Shown in pieces: positions 59,591-64,000 of a DNA stretch of 64,000 nucleotides (positions within the stretch are counted from its first letter, which is position 1; each line of letters begins with the position of its first letter). The stretch comes from Planotetraspora thailandica (GTDB lineage: Bacteria; Actinomycetota; Actinomycetes; Streptosporangiales; Streptosporangiaceae). Under the pieces are notes generated by a model. That model worked only from the letters and a program-made list of their open reading frames with translations. It was not told the DNA's origin and searched no databases. The position numbers and the translations under genes are program-made. The stretch covers positions 40,752 to 104,751 of the forward strand of contig NZ_BOOR01000016.1 of assembly GCF_016863335.1 (NCBI RefSeq), written 5' to 3'.

Positions 59591-60676
59591 TTAGGCTCCC
59601 CCGCGCATATTGCGGTCGAGGTCGGCCATCTCGATGTCGACCGCGTAGACCACGAAGTCCTCTGTGGTCGGCAAGACGGCGCTCCAGTCTTCGGTGGCGA
59701 GTGTGCGCGCGAGTGCAGCGAGAAGATCCCTGCCGATGCCGGAACGGGCCAGGGTGAGTTCCTGAGCGAGCAGGCGGGCGGTGGCGGCGACCGCGCTGAG
59801 GTCCGCCGACGTCTCGTAGGCCATGTCCGCCGGTGACCAGACACCGTCCGGGTCCGCGTTCTCGGCCAGGTACGCCTGGCGGTCCTCGTCCAGCCCCACG
59901 TGGATGGTGAGATCGGCCGGATCCTCAGGGCCCTCGTACACGAGGGCGACGCAGTAGGCCGGCGACTCGACGGCCAGAGCGCGGACGGAGCGGGGGATCT
60001 GGACGCGCAGTTCACGCTGGACCGTCTGCCAGGCGGACTCGACGGTGAAACCGGCCGGTGGGCGTTCGTACTTCACCTGCGGGGGCCTGCCGGGTGGCGA
60101 GATCTCCAGTCGAACCAGGCCCTTGCCGTCGTAAACGGCGTCGATCGACATCCAGAGCCTGGTCCGGAGCGAGGCGCCAGGTCGTCTCTCCGCGTGGTGC
60201 ACGGCGACATGGGTCACCTGATCCCCGTCGTACTCGTAGGTCTCGTATCCGCACCCGCCGATGGCGGCGGACGACGCCGTCCGGATCAGGCCCGCCTCGA
60301 AGCGGTATTCGTGCAGGTAGATCGGCCGGCCGTCCGCGGCGTAGAAGCGCGCCTGCTCGACGACGTCCGCGCCGTACGTGCGGAGGGTCTCGTAATGCAG
60401 TTCGCCGTCGAGGAAGCCGCTGTATTCGAGCAGGGCCACCACGCGATCCTCGATGTCGAACCCGATGCGGACGTGGTCCCCGGCCGGGGACGGGCGCTCG
60501 GGAAGACGGCGTCCCGGCCGGCGCAGGTCTCGCTCGTAGTGCAGCGGGCGCAGATCAAAAGCCTCGTCGTCGTACCATTCCCACCGGACCACCGCGGCGT
60601 ACGTGGCGATCCGGCGACGGCCGTAGTCCTCGGCCAGACTCTCGAACCGTGCGTCGAGGTCGGAAAGGTCGATCAC
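59591..60676 (-). CDS. Hypothetical protein, 361 aa
   Basis: GTG 60676 with AGG 6 nt upstream; the frame extends to 60808 but runs into the divergent YdcF-like gene. The product is acidic and beta-rich: FESLAEDYGRRRIATYAAVV, GFDIEDRVVALLEYSGFLDG, GGCGYETYEYDGDQVTHVAV and LTIHVGLDEDRQAYLAENAD. The second half resembles the small cytoplasmic proteins used as immunity or adaptor proteins, but I recognise no family. No signal or TM segment. Confidence 0.6.
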   Translation of the reverse strand: MIDLSDLDARFESLAEDYGRRRIATYAAVVRWEWYDDEAFDLRPLHYERDLRRPGRRLPERPSPAGDHVRIGFDIEDRVVALLEYSGFLDGELHYETLRTYGADVVEQARFYAADGRPIYLHEYRFEAGLIRTASSAAIGGCGYETYEYDGDQVTHVAVHHAERRPGASLRTRLWMSIDAVYDGKGLVRLEISPPGRPPQVKYERPPAGFTVESAWQTVQRELRVQIPRSVRALAVESPAYCVALVYEGPEDPADLTIHVGLDEDRQAYLAENADPDGVWSPADMAYETSADLSAVAATARLLAQELTLARSGIGRDLLAALARTLATEDWSAVLPTTEDFVVYAVDIEMADLDRNMRGGA

Positions 60677-60789
60677 GCGCCTGATGATACGTACGGCGAG
60701 CCCCTCAGGCTTGGCCGATCGCAACGCGCGACGACGCACCAGTCCGTCGCCGCACACATTCACGATTTCCTCTGAGGACAGTGACGCGT

Positions 60790-61449
60790 ATGACACTCCC
60801 GGCCGCACTGCCCGATGCGATCCGCGCCGACGTCGAGGTCCTGTGGGACTACCACGACATGCATCACACGGTTCGACCTGCCGACGTCGGGATAGGTCTC
60901 GGCAGTCATGACCTCGGAGTGGCGACCTGCGCCGCCGACCTGTATTCGCGCGGCATGTTCCCGCTGATCGTCTTCACCGGGGCCAACGCACCCACGACTC
61001 TCGCCGGATTTCCACGCGGCGAGGCCGTGCACTATCGCGAACACGCCCTCGAGCAGGGCGTCCCCGCGGAATCCATCCTCATCGAGCCCACCGCGACGAA
61101 CACCGGCCAGAACATCACCCGCACACGTGACCTGCTCAGCCGACGAGGTCTGACGGTTCGCTCGGCCGTCCTCATGTCCAGGCCCTATCAGCAGCGACGT
61201 GCGTACGCCACATGCAAGAAGCTTTGGCCAGAGCTCGACGTCACCTGTGCGTCGCTCCCGATGCCACTCGACCAGTACGTGAGCGCGATAGGAGACTCCG
61301 ACCGCGTCGTCAACATGCTGGTCGGCGATACTCAGCGGATCGTCGAATACCCCAAGCTCGGTTATGCCGTCGAGCAGCCGTTCCCGGCCGAGGTCCAGTC
61401 CGCCTACGAACGCCTTGTACAGGCCGGCTATACAAGTCGCCTGATCTGA
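60790..61449 (+). CDS. YdcF-like (DUF218) protein
   Basis: 219 residues from ATG 60790 (alternative GTG 60781). Motifs VGIGLGSHDLGVATCAADLY, PLIVFTGANAPTTLAGFPRG, ILIEPTATNTGQNITRTRDL and VLMSRPYQQRRAYATCKKLW. This is the DUF218/YdcF fold that in E. coli binds S-adenosylmethionine and in other proteins acts at the membrane. The E...TNTxxN motif is intact. The role is unknown; the protein lacks the N-terminal membrane helix of ElyC-type members. Confidence 0.85.
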   Translation: MTLPAALPDAIRADVEVLWDYHDMHHTVRPADVGIGLGSHDLGVATCAADLYSRGMFPLIVFTGANAPTTLAGFPRGEAVHYREHALEQGVPAESILIEPTATNTGQNITRTRDLLSRRGLTVRSAVLMSRPYQQRRAYATCKKLWPELDVTCASLPMPLDQYVSAIGDSDRVVNMLVGDTQRIVEYPKLGYAVEQPFPAEVQSAYERLVQAGYTSRLI

Positions 61450-61630
61450 CGCGCCCGGGTCGGACTCTGGACGGACGTCCACAGGCACGTGCCTACCTGG
61501 TGGGGCCGATTCCGGTGCGGCGGTCACGAGGCCGACTTCGTCCCTTGCAGCGGATTGAGGAGGTTCACGAGCAGCTCGCGTGGGTGCGGACGTGGCTGGA
61601 ACCGGAGGCCGAGGTGCTGCAGGGACCTCT

Positions 61631-62713
61631 TCAGGGAAGGTTGCGGAAGACGCCTGAAACTTTGTCGATCACTCCGGTGGCCAGGAGCGGGCCGCCGGGG
61701 ACGGCCGACAGCGAGGTCAGTTCGCCGCCGGACGGAACCCTGGTCCAGTGGCCGGAGGGGTCGCGGTGGGCGAGGGCGGAGTCGTTGCCGTTGATGTCGG
61801 TGGAGCCGAGAAACCAGTGGCCGCCCCTGCCGTCGGGGACGGGTGGGAGGCCACGGATCATGCGTCCGGCCTTCGCGGAGGTGTCCTCGCTGCGCCAGCC
61901 GGAACCGGTCTGGAAGAGCAGGAACGAGGAAGCCCCGATCTCCCCGGTGATCCAGATGCCGGAGGAGTCGGCGGTGATGGCGGTCAGCCGAGGGCCGGTC
62001 GGGTCGGTCGGGGAATCGTCGGACGGGGGTGGGGCCGTGGGTAGAGCCGGGGTCAGGTTGACTCGGGTCCAGACCTTGCCGTCGAAGTGGTGCACCCAGG
62101 GGGCGTCGTCGTGGAGGGCCCAGATGTCGGAGGCGGAGCGGGCGCTGACTCGGAAGGTGTGGAAGGAGACGCTCTGTTCCGACCAGGTGGCGCCGTTGTA
62201 GTGCCAGGCCTTGTGGTCGCCGAAGACCCACACGTCGTTGTCAGCGGTGACGGCGAGGCTCCCGGCCGTAGCGGGCAGCTTCTGGACGATCGTCCAGGTG
62301 CGTCCGTCCCAGCGCAGGACGGAGGTGATGCCCTCGTCGTCGGCCAGGGCCCACACGTTGGAGGGGGCGGACGCGGCGACAGGGCCGACGTTGCCGCGTT
62401 TTACCGGGAAATCGCTTTTCGTCCAGCGGTCGCCGTCCCAGTGGAAGGCTGTGGGGTGATGCGGGCCGTCGGCCATCGGGAGCCAGGCGCCGATGCCGAG
62501 GATGTCCCAGCCGAAGGCCCAGGCGTTGTGCTCGCCGGTGGCGATGACCTGTCCGTAGGTGACCGACGACTGGGCGGCCACCAGTTTCCAGCGGTCGTTG
62601 CCGTCGTCTCGGGGTGCGGCCCACCAGAGCCAGAGGCCGGCGGCGGCTGCGGCCGCCGCGACGGCGGCTGCCCACCTGAGCCACAGGCCGGTGACGGCCA
62701 GCTTCAGAAACAT
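61631..62713 (-). CDS. Membrane-anchored beta-propeller-like protein
   Basis: 360 residues from ATG 62713. One N-terminal membrane segment (about 5-30, LAVTGLWLRWAAAVAAAAAA), then an extracytoplasmic domain of repeated strands with Trp/Asp tips: NAWAFGWDILGIGAWLPMAD, SNVWALADDEGITSVLRWDG, NDVWVFGDHKAWHYNGATWS and SDIWALHDDAPWVHHFDGKV. The periodic xxxVWxxG units suggest a six- or seven-bladed propeller (BNR/Kelch-like). A Pro-rich insertion lies near 230. It may bind a ligand or envelope component; function unknown. Confidence 0.72.
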   Translation of the reverse strand: MFLKLAVTGLWLRWAAAVAAAAAAAGLWLWWAAPRDDGNDRWKLVAAQSSVTYGQVIATGEHNAWAFGWDILGIGAWLPMADGPHHPTAFHWDGDRWTKSDFPVKRGNVGPVAASAPSNVWALADDEGITSVLRWDGRTWTIVQKLPATAGSLAVTADNDVWVFGDHKAWHYNGATWSEQSVSFHTFRVSARSASDIWALHDDAPWVHHFDGKVWTRVNLTPALPTAPPPSDDSPTDPTGPRLTAITADSSGIWITGEIGASSFLLFQTGSGWRSEDTSAKAGRMIRGLPPVPDGRGGHWFLGSTDINGNDSALAHRDPSGHWTRVPSGGELTSLSAVPGGPLLATGVIDKVSGVFRNLP

Positions 62714-63059
62714 GATCGAAGCATCTTAAAGGCGGCCAGAACGGCGCATGAGTATTCGTACTCAGCTGGATGGGCGTAGGGCCCAGAGGCGTTCGTGGCT
62801 TTCGCCACCGCCGTCACCAGGACGAACATACCCTCACAGCCCGATCGAACCAGTCACTGCGGAAGAGCCACACCCAACGGAGTAGCCCTTCTCAAACACG
62901 TTCTTAATCGATTGCCGTGCCCCCGGCCACAGCAGTACGGTCGGCCGGTCGCCCCCTCCCAGGGGTCTCATCGTGAAAGAGGTGTGTGCACATGCGCAGG
63001 AGCTTTCCGCAGCCGACCTCGCGTCCTGCCCTGATTCACCTCCTCACGACGGAGAAAGC
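62714..63059. other. 346-bp intergenic region with a TTCG tetraloop hairpin
   Basis: TGAGTATTCGTACTCA (62749-62764) is a perfect 6-bp inverted repeat closed by TTCG, 36 bp before the start of the beta-propeller gene on the opposite strand. The rest holds no convincing gene; short frames at 62795-63034 lack ribosome binding sites. The tandem-GNAT ribosome binding site (GGAG) is at the right edge. Confidence 0.45.
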
Positions 63060-63941
63060 GTGTCCATTCGCATCACCCCGCTGACCGACCCCGACCGCTC
63101 CCCCGCAAGCCGCCACCTCGTGTGGCTGGCCTCGCAACCGGACGGAACCCCCGTCGGATCGGCGTTCCTCCGGCTGTTCACCGGGCTGGGCCAGGCCCAC
63201 CGGGCCGAGCTCGACATCGCCGTCCACCCCACCGAGCGTCGGCGCGGCATCGGCACACACCTGCTGGCGGCAGCCGTAGAGACGGCACGAGACGAAGGCC
63301 GGCGCAGCGTTTTCGCACAGGTCCAGGCCTGCTCGCCCGGCGACCTGTTCCTGCGTGCCCGGGACTTCCGCCGGGTCCTCACCTTGACGTACGCCCGGCT
63401 GCCGCTGGCCCGCGTCGACCTGGACGAGCTCGCCGAGATCGTCGAACGGCCGCACCCCGGCTACCGGCTGGCGTCGTGGGACGGTGTCGTCCCGGACGAA
63501 CTCGCCGCGACCTTCGCCGCGTCCCGCCGGGCTATGGACGACATGCCGATGGACGACACCGACTACGGCATCGACACCTGGGACGTGGACCGCGTCCGGG
63601 CCGTCGCTCGGGTCGTCGCCGAGCGCGGCGACCTGCTTCACACCGTCGTCGCCGTCGACGAGTCGGACGACTCGATCGCCGGGTTCACCGAACTGGTCGT
63701 CCGGGGCGACGGCACGAGGGACGGCCAGCACTACGGTACGGGTGTCCTCCCCGAACACCGCGGCCACGGCCTCGGTCTGTGGATGAAGGCCCTGGCCGTA
63801 CGGCAGGCCCGGGAGCGCCATCCGGCTCTGGACGGTCTGCTGACCGACACCGCCGACAGCAACCGCCACATGCGCGCCATCAACGACGCGCTGGGCTACG
63901 CCCCGACACACCAGGCGTACGGCTACCAACTCGACCTCTGA
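63060..63941 (+). CDS. Tandem GNAT N-acetyltransferase
   Basis: 293 residues from GTG 63060, with GGAG 8 nt upstream; the longer frame to 62973 lacks one. N-terminal GNAT: LDIAVHPTERRRGIGTHLLA (acetyl-CoA loop RRGIGT). C-terminal GNAT: QHYGTGVLPEHRGHGLGLWM (loop HRGHGLG) and DTADSNRHMRAINDALGYAP. Tandem-GNAT proteins of about 300 residues include MshD (mycothiol synthase) and Eis-related enzymes, but the sequence between the two domains does not look like MshD. The acceptor is unknown. The window ends 59 nt after the stop. Confidence 0.88.
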   Translation: MSIRITPLTDPDRSPASRHLVWLASQPDGTPVGSAFLRLFTGLGQAHRAELDIAVHPTERRRGIGTHLLAAAVETARDEGRRSVFAQVQACSPGDLFLRARDFRRVLTLTYARLPLARVDLDELAEIVERPHPGYRLASWDGVVPDELAATFAASRRAMDDMPMDDTDYGIDTWDVDRVRAVARVVAERGDLLHTVVAVDESDDSIAGFTELVVRGDGTRDGQHYGTGVLPEHRGHGLGLWMKALAVRQARERHPALDGLLTDTADSNRHMRAINDALGYAPTHQAYGYQLDL

Positions 63942-64000
63942 CCCGGGGTGGGCCGGGAGCCTGTTAACAGCTCGGCGTGGCTCCGGCATCGTGCTGCCGG

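Noticed and set aside
61450..61630. Possible gene remnant (RIEEVHEQLAWVRTWLEPEA) after the YdcF-like gene
   Set aside because: The stretch has a protein-like look, but there is no start, ribosome binding site or recognised family, so it is not called.

Overview
The window is very GC-rich, with GC-biased third codon positions, frequent GTG starts and terminators without T-runs. It carries Tat/lipobox export signals, a DinB2-type polymerase and many TetR, XRE, HxlR and MmyB-type regulators. This fits a chromosomal (accessory or arm) segment of a filamentous actinomycete. The gene mix is reminiscent of Streptosporangiaceae relatives, but that placement is inference. No rRNA, tRNA, CRISPR, integrase or transposase was recognised.

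Layout. (1) 1-3.3 kb: the tail of a DyP-type peroxidase gene, a membrane-anchored DsbA-like protein, an SDR oxidoreductase and a SAM methyltransferase with an N-terminal winged helix. (2) 3.4-12.3 kb, stress block: GNAT/acyl-CoA-ligase fusion, secreted duplicated ferritin-like protein, two CBS-BON proteins, tandem universal stress protein and FtsH. Several upstream regions carry GGGACTTTCGGCC-like boxes resembling DosR/DevR sites, so the block looks like a hypoxia/dormancy-type regulon. (3) 12.4-21.1 kb, an apparent minus-strand operon: small leader ORF, Tat-exported YtcJ-like amidohydrolase, Liv-type binding lipoprotein, LivH, a fused LivM-LivG protein, LivF and a zinc-ribbon/methyltransferase-like protein. 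Its promoter is surrounded by three GCGGAC/GTCCGC palindromes. This suggests extracytoplasmic hydrolysis of an unknown amide-like substrate coupled to uptake. (4) 21.3-24.9 kb: ADP-ribosylglycohydrolase with a coupled small membrane protein, a decayed gene, another small membrane protein and a large regulator-like protein.

(5) 25.5-41.6 kb is the most unusual part: five tightly packed plus-strand genes encoding 840, 1121, 1174, 1577 and 619 residues. The first is PhoD-like (metallophosphoesterase motifs), the second resembles DUF6603 proteins, and the other three match no function I know. Gaps are 1-12 nt, none has an evident signal peptide, and I know no described system with this composition. 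This is my best candidate for an undescribed multi-protein system.

(6) 41.6-50.6 kb: small regulator/enzyme pairs with clear operators (TetR/SnoaL-like, TetR/aldo-keto reductase, TetR/MBL hydrolase), an MmyB-type regulator, two GNATs (one frameshifted), an XRE-cupin regulator, a secreted lectin-like protein and a small membrane protein. The MmyB regulator promoter carries an element 41/50 identical to one in front of the SDR gene 44 kb away. Such regulators are usually divergent from an SDR gene, so a canonical pair appears to be split. (7) 50.6-64 kb: DinB2-like polymerase, PstS-like membrane-tethered binding protein, MurG-like glycosyltransferase outside a dcw cluster, an AraC-type regulator fragment lacking its DNA-binding domain, RibD-like reductase, HxlR/isochorismatase pair, MIP channel, YdcF-like protein, membrane-anchored beta-propeller, tandem GNAT and two unknown proteins.
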